Shown piece after piece: positions 1-23,820 of a stretch of 64,000 bases of DNA; the first letter of the stretch is position 1; each line of letters begins with the position of its first letter. A program made the position numbers and the translations under genes. Source of the stretch: Amoebidium appalachense (taxonomy: Eukaryota; Ichthyosporea). Location: NCBI GenBank assembly GCA_963693365.1, contig CAVNZM010000004.1, positions 10,664,001 through 10,728,000 on the forward strand. The letters run 5' to 3'. Below the pieces are notes generated by a model. That model did not search any database. It was not told the DNA's origin and was given only the letters and a program-made list of their open reading frames with translations.

Positions 1-566
1 ATGAATTAGAGCGTCACATTCAGCAAGCAAGCTCATTGCATTTCGTAAATTTCGAGGCTAAACCCCCCTCAACCCCCCTTACTTAAACCCCAGCAACTTC
101 CAACAGAGACGTATGGTGAGTGAGGCATCAGCACCACTCAAAAGTGCACGTGGATCAACAAACACGCCTTGGCAAGCCAAAAAAGACCAAGCCCAACATA
201 TCAAAACCCACTGTGTAAAAAGAAGAAGAATGGGGGGGGAAAAAAAAAATCTCCATATATCTCCACATGTAATGGATACAGTGCTATCTTGTAACTTCGT
301 TTTCTACATGTGTATCTTATTGGGCGGAAGTACTGTTGGCCTTGGTGCCGACACCTCTCACAGCTCACATAATGTCGCACATTCCCCGCAAACCCATACA
401 TACTCAGGAGGATGAATTCTGGCCATAAGAGTACTCTCTTTCAAACCCTGTGAGTGCTGCTGACTATCTCCTGGTGCATCTCCACCGTCAGAGGAACATA
501 TGTATGTGCCATATCATCCCGCAGGTAGATGGGCGAGACAATCTTTATTTATTTATTCATTTATTT

Positions 567-607
<41 letters not shown>

Positions 608-718
608 TAAGGGGGGGGGGGGGGGGGGAGACAAGGTCAGGGACCAGTATACAAGCTCTGGGAGGTCTTGTTGTTTGGGTGTGTTCGTGGTAGCGGGATG
701 GTGTGTATGCGTGTGTGT

Positions 719-768
<50 letters not shown>

Positions 769-1377
769 CTGACCTAAGGTTTCATTTTGCTGTGAGGTTG
801 TGGGTGTTGCCTAAGCTAGATTGTCAAAAAGAAGAAAGGTGGTGTGGGTGTGGTTACCGTAGTCGGAGTCACAAGATGGTGTGGCGTACGCACATGTTCC
901 AAGTGAACCGCCCGGCGGAGGGGGGGGGGGGGGGGGGGGGGGGAATGCCTCGTTTGAAACACATTTGTTATGCAAAAATTTATCACACGAGGTTGTATTC
1001 TGAGTTATGTTGATCGACAATTACTCCGGTGCATGTCTAAGCTTGTATGTGTCGCCTCGTGTTTGTGTGCTCGATCATGCATATGTGCATGACGTGTGAA
1101 GATGCACGTGTGTGGCTGTGCATGAACGCGTATGTGCGAGCTATGTGTTGTACGCGTGTGCGCGCGTGCCACACGTTCGCTTGTGTGTGCATGTGCCTGT
1201 GTTTGTGTGTGCGTCCATGTGTGCTTGTGTGTGTGTATGTGCATGTGTGTGTGTGTGCGTGTGTGCCTGTGTGCATGGGCGTGTGGCGTACGTGTATGTG
1301 TGCGAGAGAGAGAGTATGTGTGAATGTGTGTGTGTGCGTGCGTGTGTGTGTGTGTGTGTTTGTTTGTGTGGGTGTTT
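1..1377. other. Intergenic, microsatellite-rich, downstream of the FATP gene
   Basis: No coding region can be supported. The stretch holds a (GT)n run at about 569-606 followed by poly-G, a second GT-to-G compound tract at 711-766, poly-G at 919-943 and degenerate GT-rich sequence at 1040-1375. On the minus strand, repeated AATAAA words occur at about 541-566. These could be the poly(A) signal of the FATP gene, though they lie about 0.8 kb past its stop. Confidence 0.6.
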
Positions 1378-13223
<11,846 letters not shown>

Positions 13224-13607
13224 GGATTTGGTGAGGATTTCTTTTCTTTTATTTTTTTCTTTTTTTGGGGGGGGGGGGGGAGGGGGGGGGGGGGGGGGGG
13301 GGGTATAGTAGTGGTTGTCAGGGAAGTGCGACTAGAGAAAAAAAAGCATACGTACACCCCCGCACCTATATTTGGCAAGAAATAAAATAAGAGCGATGTC
13401 ATGAAGGAGCACCCGGCTGGGTAAAGTTCTCTCACACTGCCCAGGTTTTTTTTTTGTGCCGTCAGCTCAAAGCTTTAACTTTAGTGGCTCACAAAGACAG
13501 TCACGTGACCAAATAGTGAGCCCGATTGGTTGAATGCGCACCATGGCTCAGAAAATGGGTATTTCAAATGTCAGCAAGCACACACTCAAACACACACACA
13601 CCACGCG

Positions 13608-13642
<35 letters not shown>

Positions 13643-14432
13643 GAACTCCGGTATCATTTAATGTAGATATCTGTGAGTAAAAATAGCCGATAAAGGCACT
13701 TATTTTTGATGCGATAAGAGGTTATACCTTTTCATGCTTGTTTTTATTTACTTAGGTCAGACATACAAAATAGAACCTGTTTCGATACCTTCGTGGTTTC
13801 CTGATCACGCATGTCAACAAGATTGCCACTGTAGGCAAGCCCCCCCCCTCTCCCCCCCCCCCCCTACGGAGGCTCCCAAGCACACATACACACACGAGAT
13901 TCACAGAAGACGAAGGGACGAACTTCAAGTGAAAAAGGACAAGGAAATGAGAAGAAATAAAAGTGGAGAAGCCACACATACGGGACACATGCACACATCA
14001 AAAACCAGAAAAGGGCGGAAAGGGACAAGGAGAGGGGCAAACAAAAAGAAGCAAATGAAGAAGAAAGAAAGAGTAAGAGTGAAAAAAAAGACGGCAAGAA
14101 AGAAATGGAATGGAAAGAAAAAGACTGTGAAGAACCCTGAAAATATATCGGAAAACGAAACAAGAGAAATTTTACGTTACAAAAACGGTGTCGTTGTTAG
14201 CAGAAATAAACAATATACAAAATACGAGGATCTCGTCGGCTATATGTATGTTGATACGTGGATGTATGTGGGTGTGTCATGTCGGCATGCACAGGTATTC
14301 ACTGTGTGTGTGTTTGCGCACATTCTGTGTTTGCACACACAGTGCCGCATGTGTTGTGTCCATCACGTAAGGATATTCATCTTCGTGTGTGCATGACATG
14401 AGCTGGCATGCACCGTGCGCACGTGTACGTCC
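13224..14432. other. Spacer between the FATP start and the LSM12 stop
   Basis: Both neighbours are on the minus strand, so this stretch should contain the FATP promoter and the LSM12 3' end. It holds a poly-T/poly-G compound tract at about 13250-13303 and a (CG/CA)n alternating tract at about 13601-13642. From 13880 to 14150 it is A/G-rich and keeps a long frame open only through Lys/Arg-biased low complexity. I see no supportable gene. Confidence 0.5.
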
Positions 14433-14651
14433 TCATGCCAGTCCCAGTTTGCTGCGCTCTATCTCCACCTGCATCACACCACATGGTTAGTCCTCTAAAA
14501 AAGTAGCCACGCACGTCGTGGGCCCTCCCCCCCCCCCCCCCCCCCCCCCCAAACACGCACACACAGGCACACACCCAATGACAACCACTTTTTCCTAGAT
14601 TGAGAAGAACGTAAGGTGGCGGTGTCGGTGATGGTGGTGTGTGTGTGTGTG

Positions 14652-14686
<35 letters not shown>

Positions 14687-15625
14687 TGTGTTTTCCTCCA
14701 CAATACGCGACAGTATTGACCCCATTCACCTCAGGGAGGGGGGAGGGGGGGGGGGGGGGGATGCATCGCGCATGTGCTACATTTTTTTTTTCTGTGTGCA
14801 AGCATGCAGACACAGGGTCTCAAGTGTTTGCGTATGCCCGTGTGTATGTGCAAGTGTACATGGGGGTTTACACTGCCTACTTGGAGCACAGAAGTGTATA
14901 AATGCGTGTGGCCTTTTCTTTGAGGTGTTCGGGCACAATAACAGAGACGGTGGGGGGGGAAGACCCGAAGATGAATGCCGGGTGAGAGAGGAGGGAAAAT
15001 GGGACGGCAGCCCACCCGGGGGTGGCGGGGGTGGCCGAGGGGAGGCCGGGGGGAGGGGGGGGGGGGGGGGGGGTTTGAATGCGGAACACAGTACGAAGTA
15101 CGCATACACGATGAGAAGCATGGTGCAGGACACATGCAAAGGCAAACATTCAAGTATGCAGCATCAGCCATGCGCACAGTATGCGTCATAAGCAGAGCCC
15201 ATCCTCAGGGAGGGCCCAAGTCATCAATTGCGTCTGAGTTTCGACCCCTTAGCCCGCGTATATACGACGCTCCAACTCAGACAGCAGCATCAACTGAACT
15301 TGGGTGGGTCAACCCGTCTTGATCAAAGACGAGCAGGGTTGCTTATGCAAGCAAGGTGAGCAAAACGGTGAAGATGTATGTGCAAACTAATGCAGTGCAG
15401 CGACAAACGCGTATGTGCTTACAGATGCACGACACAGAGCAACCATGCCCGGTTGCATGGAAGTAAAGATGTCTGGGGGAATGATATGTAGGGGCACGTA
15501 CGACTTTCTGTATGCGGGCCTGGACGACCTTGTCTTCACTGTGCACATTCTCGGGCTTGTATGGCTCCTGGATCACTACGGACTCAAGCACGACCATGTT
15601 GATCCCATGCCAGCGGCACGGGTGT

Positions 15626-15713
<88 letters not shown>

Positions 15714-15819
15714 GTGTGTGTGTACGTGTGTGTGTGGGTGTGCGTGAACGCGTGTGGCTTGCGCGTGTATGCGTACATGTGCCCATGTTGTTTTTTTTTC
15801 CTCGGAGGGGGAGGGGGAA

Positions 15820-15852
<33 letters not shown>

Positions 15853-17071
15853 CTTGTCAGAAATACTAACTCATTCGACAAAGGGACAACAGTGTGGAAA
15901 ACACTACTTGCACACTAACCCAATATTAGGTCACATCTAATAAATGCAACTTAAGCCATTAAGGGGTTGAGGGTGGGCTTGTGAGCGTGGGGGTCAATGT
16001 GTGCACACGTGTAGGAGCGTTCGAGTGATGCATATGGGTTAGTGAGCGTGATTCTGCTACAGGGTGTTATGATGATGGTGGTGGTGGTGGGAAGGCCGGG
16101 GACGGAGGGGTTAAATGCAAAATGCAAAATAAGGCACCGGGGGGAGGGAAGGGGAGGGGCGGGGGGGTTATATGTAGGAACATCGGACCCATGCAGCTGT
16201 CAAGGGAAAATGGGAATTGCCATCCAGCCGGGCAAAAAAGAAAAACTTTGTACCCTGTGCCTTCTAAAAAGCATCGGTCAGCCCTCCCCTTCCCTTTCAC
16301 CCCGCCATCCCTCTCCCCCTTCCTTCTCCCACCCACACATAACCAGAATCCAAATCCACACATACCACACTATCACCCCCACACCGCCCTTTCTTCCTGG
16401 TGTATTGATGTTTGCATGCAGGGGGGGGGGGGGGGGGACCACTCACGTGCGTGATATGCGGTTGAACAGTGCCTGGGCATCAGGCGAGGCATTTGGATTG
16501 AGTTTGCTGGCTGCAACCTTACTCTGTGTGGTCATGGACAGGGCAAAGAGGGGGGGGGGGGGGGGGTTTGAATGCGGAACACAGTACGAAGTACGCATAC
16601 ACGATGAGAAGCATGGTGCAGGACACATGCAAAGGCAAACATTCAAGTATGCAGCATCAGCCATGCGCACAGTATGCGTCATAAGCAGAGCCCATCCTCA
16701 GGGAGGGCCCAAGTCATCAATTGCGTCTGAGTTTCGACCCCTTAGCCCGCGTATATACGACGCTCCAACTCAGACAGCAGCATCAACTGAACTTGGGTGG
16801 GTCAACCCGTCTTGATCAAAGACGAGCAGGGTTGCTTATGCAAGCAAGGTGAGCAAAACGGTGAAGATGTATGTGCAAACTAATGCAGTGCAGCGACAAA
16901 CGCGTATGTGCTTACAGATGCACGACACAGAGCAACCATGCCCGGTTGCATGGAAGTAAAGATGTGGGGGGGGGGGGGGTTATGGTGCGTCACACAGACC
17001 AAATGGAGTGGTACATTACGAACAGTATCAGCACAGCATTGCATGGTATGTCAACCGAACCAACAGAATAA

Positions 17072-17148
<77 letters not shown>

Positions 17149-20100
17149 GTTTTTTTGTTTTTTTGTTTGTTTTTTTTTGGGGGGGGGGGGGGGGGGGGGG
17201 GGGGTTTGAATGCGGAACACGGTACGAAGTACGCATGCATGACGAGAAACATGGTGCAGGACACATGCAACGGCAAACATTCAAGTATGCAACATCAGCC
17301 ACGTGCACAGTGTGCGTCATAAGCAGAGCCCATCCTCAGGGAGGACCCAAGTCATCAATTGCGTCTGAGTTTCGACTCCTTAGCCCGCGTATATACGACG
17401 CTCCAACTCAGACAGCAGCATCAACTGAACTTGGGCGGGTCAACCCGTCTTGATCAAAGACGAGCAGGGTTGCTTATACAAGCAAGGTGAGCAAAACGGT
17501 GAAGGGGGGATGGAATACAAAGCACACAAGTTGAACGATAGTGAGTGTGGTGCGTAACGTGTGCACGGTCACGTGCCAGTCCCGTTGAGCCATGACTATT
17601 CCACGGGTGTGTACACTTTTACCCGTGCACGCACATGTGTGCCTGTCTTTTGTAGGTAGGTGCATGTGTGCTGGTGCGACTGTAGCATGTGTCATTCAGC
17701 ATTAGAATTGATTGTTGTGTGTGTACATGTGTGTGTGTGTGTGCGTGCGTGTGTGCATGTGCGTGTGCGTGTGTGCGTGAGCGTGCATCTGTGTATGTGT
17801 GCGTGCGCGAGTGTATGTGTGTGTGCGTGCGTGCGTGCGTGCGTGTGCGTGTGCGGGCGATTTTAGAGTCTTTATGTTCGTGCAAAAAGAATCACAATAG
17901 ATGTACCAGAGGTGTGTGCATGTATTAGTACCTATGTATGTGCACGTGCCGACCCGCATGCATTATGTGCGTGCACGAGCCAACCCCGATGCATGTGTGC
18001 GCACGTGACCCTACCTCCTGCAAGCGTCTCCTCTCCTTTTCTCTCAACTTGTCAAGGTCTACCCGGGGCAGGGGGCCAGGATAATGGCCCACACCTCCCT
18101 CATACTTGAAAGTCTGCACACGGTACACGTCAGCAACCTCAAACGTAACATGGGTGTTGTACCGTACGGTGGAGAGAAAAAGCAACTGTGTTGTGAAGGT
18201 CATTGGACACACAAACGATTTTTTATTTTCTGTTCTCACCTTTTTTTATTCACTCACTCACTCTCACTGTCGCATAGCCGTGCCCTTCGGCCGTGAAGGA
18301 AGGTCATCGATCGTGCGAGACGCGGCGTGTGTGTGTGTGATCATGCAGCGTGAGAGCTATCCTGCCTGTGAAGTGCGTATCTTGAGTATTGACTCTGTAT
18401 TTGGATTGGATAGTCGAACCTCTATTGTCTATTGGTAGACTAGACTAAGTGAGCTGAGCTGATTGGCTGGGTACCAAGGTTGTGGGTAGCAGCCAGGGTA
18501 TATAATAGGGGGCTCTTTGCCAGTAGCAAAAACACTTAGCTGGCATCACTGCCGATGTAAGTAGACAGACTAGAGCTCAGTAGTGTGCGGGTTGGGGCTA
18601 GCTTGAAGCCGTCCATCAACCCCCTTATGATTATCAAATACATACGCAGCACATAGTGACGATACAACACTGGTGGAGGTCCGGGGTAACGATCCCCGTG
18701 TCTCTCGCAGCAATTGTCCAAGCCAAAAGAGAGAAGATACGTTAACCTATGATATTCTTATGTGGCTTGTTGTGTTGCACAGAAATGATCCCAACTATGC
18801 CCCTCACATCCTTCCTCCCGACGCGCCTGCATACACACACTCTGTAAAACATATAAAGAAAATTGCACAGAACTGTGTTGTGGAAGATGGTGTGTTGTAT
18901 TATGTGGGAAAGGACGGGTATAGACGCTTATTTGTGCCAGAAGTGCTCCGTGCAGAAATATTAGCATCTGTGCACGAGGCTAGTGGGCACTTAGGAGTGG
19001 AAAGAACGTTTCTCAGGCTCAGACATTATTATTGGCCGCAAATGTATTCAAGTGTTCGTAATTGGGTGCTTGCATGTCCTGCGTGTAAAGCAAGAAACAC
19101 AGATCCACGTTTGAAAGTGCGCCCAAGCGAACAACGATTTGAAACATATGGCTTATTTAACAGAATTTCTCTCGATTAATGGGCAAATTTAAAAAGACTA
19201 AATCAGGAAAACAATATATATTTGTCTTTATGGATCTTTCTACTCGGTACATGGAGGTCATACCTACGCAAAGAAGGAACCAGTCATAATAGCACAAGCA
19301 CTTGTTGAGCGTATATGTTTGCTATATCGGCCTCCTCGTTCCATTCTAACAGATCAGGGAGATGAATTTGTTTCCGAAGCAGTAGTAGAAGCATGCAGAA
19401 TACTTAACATCGCGCGTGCTACTACTAGTGCTTGGCATCCTCAGACTAATGCAGCACAGGAAAGGGTGCATAGAACATTGAATAATTCTCTCTCTAAGTA
19501 TGTTGATTTTGAGAAAATGGAATGGGAAGAAATTTTACCGTTTGTGGTGCATGCATATAATATAACACCACATAAATTACTCCAAGTCTCACCCTACTAT
19601 CTTGTTTATGGACAGGAATGCCGAGAGCTGCCGGATTCAGCACTACTACAAGAAAGCCCGGCACTCAAGTACGAGCAGTGGGAGACTTTCCGCCAGTCTG
19701 CTGAAGAGACTTCCCGTCTACCGCGCCAGTCGTGCAGCAGAGACTTCGTCTGACCGCACTATTCCTTCCATCGCCCGTGTCTTCCGCCCAGTCGACCAAG
19801 TATCAATACGAAACACGGCGGAGCACCCAGCGAAATGGGATGCGCGATGGCTACATGGTTTTGAGATTGTTGAGCGCACAGGCCCGGTGTCGTACACTCT
19901 TCGCAACATCAAAAAGCACAGCGACGTACGGCGCTTTAACGTCAACGACATTTAAGTTGGATGTCGACGAGATTACTCGCCAACAGTACCTCGATACTAG
20001 CCATCTACCCGACACAGGCCAGAGTCACGGTTGGAACACGGTTCAACCCGGCGAATTAGAAATTGAGAAAATATTAGATATGCGAGATATACGCAAACGG

Positions 20101-20819
20101 CCACGAAGCGTACCACAAAAACAATACTTGGTACGATGGAAAAATCTTTCGCCAGAATGGGACAGCTGGGAATGTGAACATGTACTCAACTGCCCGGATT
20201 TATTGCGAGAATTTCACGAGGCACGCGGACTACCACCACCACCATAACACTATTACTTTGTGTGTGATATCGGGGCGATATCTTCAATGAGGGGGAGATG
20301 TCGTATAGCCGTGCCCTTCGGCCGTGCAGGAAGGTCATCGATCGTGCGAGACGCGGTGTGTGTGTGTGTGATCATGCAGCGTGAGAGCTATCCTGCCTGT
20401 GAAGTGCGTATCTTGAGTATTGACTCTGTATTTGGATTGGATAGTCGATCCTCTATTGTCTATTGGTAGACTAGACTAAGTGAGCTGAGCTGATTGGCTG
20501 GGTACCAAGGTTGTGGATAGCTACCGCAGCAGCCAGGGTATATAATAGGGGGGCTCTTTGCCAGTAGCAAAAACACTTAGCTGGCATCACTGCCGATGTG
20601 AGTAGACACACTAGAGCTCAGTAGTGTGCGGGTTGGGGCTAGCTTGAAGCCGTCCATCAACCCCCCTTATGATTATCAAATACATACGCGGCACATAGTG
20701 ACGATACAACACTCACACACTCACACACTCACACACTCTCACTCACTCTCACACTCACTCACACACACACACACACATTCACACTCACACACACACACAC
20801 ACACTCACACACACACACA

Positions 20820-20902
<83 letters not shown>

Positions 20903-21834
20903 TCTCTCTCTCTTTCCTTTTCATTTCTTTTCTTCTTTCTTCTTTCTTTCTTTCTTTCTTTCTTTTTTTTTTTTTTTTTTTTTTTTGGGGGGGGGGGGGG
21001 GGGGGATTACAATGAATACACGGTATTAATTGCAGCGGAGAAGGCAATGCACCAAGGGGGGGAGGGGGGGGGGGGGGGGGGGGGATTATTCTAGGTAGGT
21101 CACTGTCAATAAGCGCCATAGGCACACAAAACCGCATTCATATACCAACCTAGAGGATGGAAGACACGGAGTGCCAGAGGGGCTGTGTTATTGCTGTCTG
21201 TGTGGAAGTCTGTGTGTATATGTTCCCCTTCAGTTTTCTACTCTTTATCATTGCGCTCTATTGCTTTAAGAAGAGATAAAAAGGTGGTGGTTTGAATGAG
21301 GGGGAGAAGAAGAAGGGAGACTTGGGGGGAAGACACATACCTTTATCAATTCTTGCCGGATAATCCTGAATTTACCCTGTAATGATACCCGTTGTCAGTC
21401 CAACACAACCCCCCCCCCCCCCCCCCCCCCCCACACACACACACATGCACATGTGCATGTAGACCGCACAAAAACACAATGGACCACCCGTTCTGTTATG
21501 CTTCCGAATCTATCATATTTTCCCCGGCCATTGCTGCAGTTGGCACAACACAGCCGTCTCCGAGGTTTTCAAGCGTTTCCGAGCTTCTGTATCTAAACGT
21601 AAAAAACCACAAATATTGACAACATCAAGAGGAGTCACATATACAAAAATGAACACACCAAGATTATGGATCATATGCAATGTCTGTCCTCCCCGGGCAT
21701 GGAAAAAAGGGGCAGGCAGGCCCGGAGGAGGAGGAGGTTTGGTGGAGGGGGGAGGGGGCAGCATGTAACATCTGTTATGTATTGGTGTAGGTACGTAGGC
21801 TATATAGAAAGCATGTTTTTTGGGGGTTTGGGGT

Positions 21835-21867
<33 letters not shown>

Positions 21868-22696
21868 GAAAGTTACCTTGGTATGTGGGTGTGTGTTGTC
21901 TCCGTGGTGTTTTACCTCCTCTGTGCAGGGTCATGATGGAATTGAGGATCAATGGTTGAAGAAACAAAAAAATTGAAGGAGTGTGAATATGTTGCAAACA
22001 GGATTAGAATCTAGGGGGGGGGGGGGGGGGGCATTACAATGTGTAACAGGGCACGAAGTACATATGTATCGACGGACAACACAATGCAGATTGCAGAGCA
22101 CATCAAAGGAGTATGCAATATCAGCAAAGCCCATCCTCAGAGGGGGCACTAGTCATCCACAGCACCGGAGTTTCAATTCAATTCACTTCGCCAAAGAAAC
22201 CCGGCTGATATACCACTTCGCTCGAACCAGGAGGGGAGGGGGGGGGGGGGGGGGGTTTGAATGCGTCAAAAAGTACGAAGTACACAAGAACAAACGGATA
22301 ACACGATGCAGAATGCAAGCCATACATAAAGAGTATGCATAATAAGCAGAGCCCATCCTCAGGGGGGGCCCACGTCATCCACAGTACCCGAGTTTCGACC
22401 TATTCCCCTCGTTAACGAAACCCAACTCAGATACTGTTTCACTTGAACATGAGTAGGTCACCCGTCTTGATCAGAGACGAGCAGGGTTGCTTATGCAGGC
22501 AAGGGCAGTGGGAAAGGCCGGGGGTTAAAGTTGCAGCAGTAAGCAGAAGCAAGAAAATATAGGGGGGGGGGGGGGGGGGGGGGGGGTAGGGGATAAGAAC
22601 TGCACGAAGATGAAGGTGTATGACAAAGGTATGTCATCAGGAAAGATGTATATATATCAAGAGTAGGTGAAAGCCAACGTGTTATGACACGCGCGC

Positions 22697-22779
<83 letters not shown>

Positions 22780-23820
22780 TTGTGTCCGTGCCTAGGTGCA
22801 TGCCGAGCGTGCGGTGTGCGTGAATGTGTGTGTGTGTGCGCGCGCGCGGGCACGCATGCGCACACGGGTGTACGGGTGTGTGAACGTGCAGTGGATGGCG
22901 AATGAATGCGGAACGGGGAGACAGGTGGCTGGGGAAAAGAATTCGGAGGTGGTGAGGGGGAGGAGGGAATGGATTGGGGGAGGAAGGTGGGGGGGGGGGG
23001 GGGGGTAGAGAGAGGGGAGATGGGGAGGATAAATACTAATAACAAGCATCTTGGCGGCAGGTTCGAAAGCAAAAATCTCCCCAAAGACCTTCTCGTTGGT
23101 TTCCAATTCCAAAGCCACGGTGGTCCCTACCAGCCATCCATCCCGGTTGGGTGCTGGTGACGGGCCATTGCCTGTGTAAAGTGGGGGGAAGGGAGGGGGT
23201 GGGGGTGGGGGTGGGGGGGGGAGGGGGGAGACGGGGGAAAGGGATAAGCAAGGGCATGGGGAGTGAGTGCCTTGGGGGTTTAGTTCAGAAAGTGGCAACT
23301 GGAAAAGAACCAAGATGTAAGATGCAGTGCTTAAAAGCAGCCAGGAGTTTTAAGTAAAGGATAGACGAGACAGGTGGAATAGATGCCGTAAGATCAAAAA
23401 CGGAGTTTGGAAAGGAAAGTAAAGAGCGGGGGGGGGGGGGGGGGGGGGGGGGGATGCGCAGAGCACAGGGGTAGGTGAGTGAAAGAGAGGGGGGAGGGGG
23501 GGGTTACAAAGATGTGTAGTACATGCCAGAATGAGCAAGAAACGGACAAGAATATGGGACACGAAGATGTAGCTGGGGAAAAGGGGGGAGAGCGGGGGGG
23601 GGGGGGGGGGGAAGGGGTTATGAGCAGGATAGGGAGGGCAAAACCAGGGAAGGAGGGAAGGAGAAGAAGAAAGGGTGATAGATTGGAGCGGATAGAGATG
23701 GGGAAAAGGGGACGAAACGAAAGACGTGACCAGGCACGGCGCAAGAGAGACCCCGTTACCTAACAGCAATTCAACAACCCAGTTCGCTTGTGTAAAGCAC
23801 TGTCCACAAGATAAATACAT
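14433..23820 (-). CDS. LSM12: LSM12-like RNA-binding protein (6 exons)
   Basis: LSM12 has an N-terminal LSm fold and a C-terminal anticodon-binding-like (AD) domain and acts in RNA metabolism. Exons: 23820-23760 (first exon, tentative), 23171-23044, 18185-18015, 16523-16447, 15625-15502, 14468-14433. They total 597 nt (198 aa); the human protein is about 195 aa. The LSm exon reads [20 protein letters not shown] then KML. The next reads [16 protein letters not shown] and [14 protein letters not shown]. The AD part reads [14 protein letters not shown] and [18 protein letters not shown], ending [21 protein letters not shown]. Two weak points: the first exon (about 20 aa) is chosen only because its donor phase fits, and the donor after KML (GTTATT) is weak; a better-looking GTATTT donor 7 nt later breaks the frame. 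The intron between exons 2 and 3 (18186-23043) hosts a chromovirus; other introns carry duplicated SINE-like repeats. Confidence 0.85.
15074..15472 (-). repeat. 399-bp duplicated block, copy A, containing a SINE-like repeat
   Basis: Identical base for base to 16567-16965, at a constant offset of 1493. On the minus strand the SINE-like part runs from about 15373 down to 15074 and ends in poly-C (poly-G on plus at 15055-15073). Near its 5' end are two perfect dyads on the plus strand: TTGCTTATGCAAGCAA at 15339-15354, and CGTCTT/AAGACG at 15315-15331. The block lies in the last LSM12 intron. Confidence 0.9.
16567..16965 (-). repeat. 399-bp duplicated block, copy B, containing a SINE-like repeat
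   Basis: Exact copy of 15074-15472. The identity continues about 100 bp past the repeat element, which points to a segmental duplication or gene conversion rather than two insertions. Copies A and B sit in successive LSM12 introns, on either side of the exon at 15502-15625. Confidence 0.9.
17205..17504 (-). repeat. SINE-like repeat, copy C, with C(n)A(n)(CA)n tail
   Basis: Same element as the two 399-bp blocks but with scattered substitutions. On the minus strand its 3' end runs body, poly-C, A-rich, then (CA)n (plus strand 17073-17204 read in reverse). It ends at the same 5' boundary word, GGTGAGCAAAACGGTGAAG on the plus strand, which helps define the element limits. Confidence 0.85.
18263..18267. 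repeat. Left target-site duplication (CTCAC)
   Basis: CTCAC precedes the left LTR and is repeated at 20712-20716 after the right LTR. A 5-bp duplication is typical of Ty3/gypsy integration. The target is a CTCA/CA-rich simple repeat, so a chance match is easier here than in unique sequence. Confidence 0.75.
18268..18669 (+). repeat. Left LTR of chromovirus
   Basis: 402-bp long terminal repeat with TGT...ACA ends. It contains a TATA-like word (TATATAATA, about 18499-18507). It differs from the right LTR by 8 substitutions, a 9-bp indel and two 1-bp homopolymer indels, roughly 2 percent substitution divergence. Confidence 0.93.
18671..18697 (+). promoter_or_regulatory. tRNA primer-binding site of the LTR element
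   Basis: TGGTGGAGGTCCGGGG begins 1 nt after the LTR. It is the complement expected for a tRNA 3' end of the form ...ACCTCCACCA, continuing into a T-arm-like sequence. It defines plus-strand orientation for the element. Confidence 0.8.
18673..20247 (+). pseudogene. Integrase plus chromodomain remnant of the chromovirus
   Basis: Order of domains: HHCC zinc-binding region (HEASGH at about 18975-18992; CPAC at about 19078-19089), DDE catalytic core (ILTDQGDEF and [14 protein letters not shown]), a GPY/F-like segment near 19800-19900, then a C-terminal chromodomain ([25 protein letters not shown], about 20050-20200). The reading frame changes at least four times (about 19170-19190, 19270-19310, 19650-19760 and 19930-19990), so no functional integrase is encoded. 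The chromodomain assigns it to the chromovirus clade. Confidence 0.9.
20299..20711 (+). repeat. Right LTR of chromovirus
   Basis: 413 bp, starting TGTCG directly after the polypurine tract and ending ACAACA. It carries 9 bp (GCTACCGCA) absent from the left LTR. It runs straight into a (CA)n/(CT)n/poly-C/poly-T compound repeat at 20712-20985. Confidence 0.93.
20712..21084. repeat. Compound (CA)n-(CT)n-C(n) and T(n)-G(n) tract
   Basis: A long low-complexity stretch: CACA/CTCA to about 20820, (CT)n to 20865, poly-C to 20900, pyrimidine-rich to 20963, poly-T to 20986, poly-G to 21005. GATTACAATGAATACACGG follows and resembles the reverse of the SINE-like 3' end. A second poly-G tract is at 21066-21084. 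Confidence 0.85.
22011..22503 (-). repeat. Two diverged SINE-like copies (D and E) in tandem
   Basis: Copy D (about 22032-22230) and copy E (22256-22503) each begin, on the plus strand, after poly-G and share CGAAGTACA, GCAGAGCCCATCCTCAG and, for E, the GACGAGCAGGGTTGCTTATG 5' block. Both lie in the large LSM12 intron. They are clearly more diverged than copies A-C. Confidence 0.75.

Larger units (their letters stand above)
18263..20716 (+). mobile_element. Internally deleted Ty3/gypsy chromovirus inside an LSM12 intron
   Basis: Complete frame of an LTR retrotransposon: target-site duplication, LTR 18268-18669, primer-binding site, internal region, polypurine tract GAGGGGGAGA at 20289-20298, LTR 20299-20711, target-site duplication. 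Gag, protease, reverse transcriptase and RNase H are missing. The internal region goes almost directly from the primer site into the integrase zinc-binding domain. It lies antisense to LSM12, within the intron 18186-23043. About 2 percent LTR divergence suggests a fairly recent insertion. Confidence 0.93.

Noticed and set aside
13734-14396. 220-codon plus-strand frame rich in Lys/Arg
   Set aside because: It is open because of A/G-rich low complexity. It has no recognisable domain and ends in GT-repeat translation.
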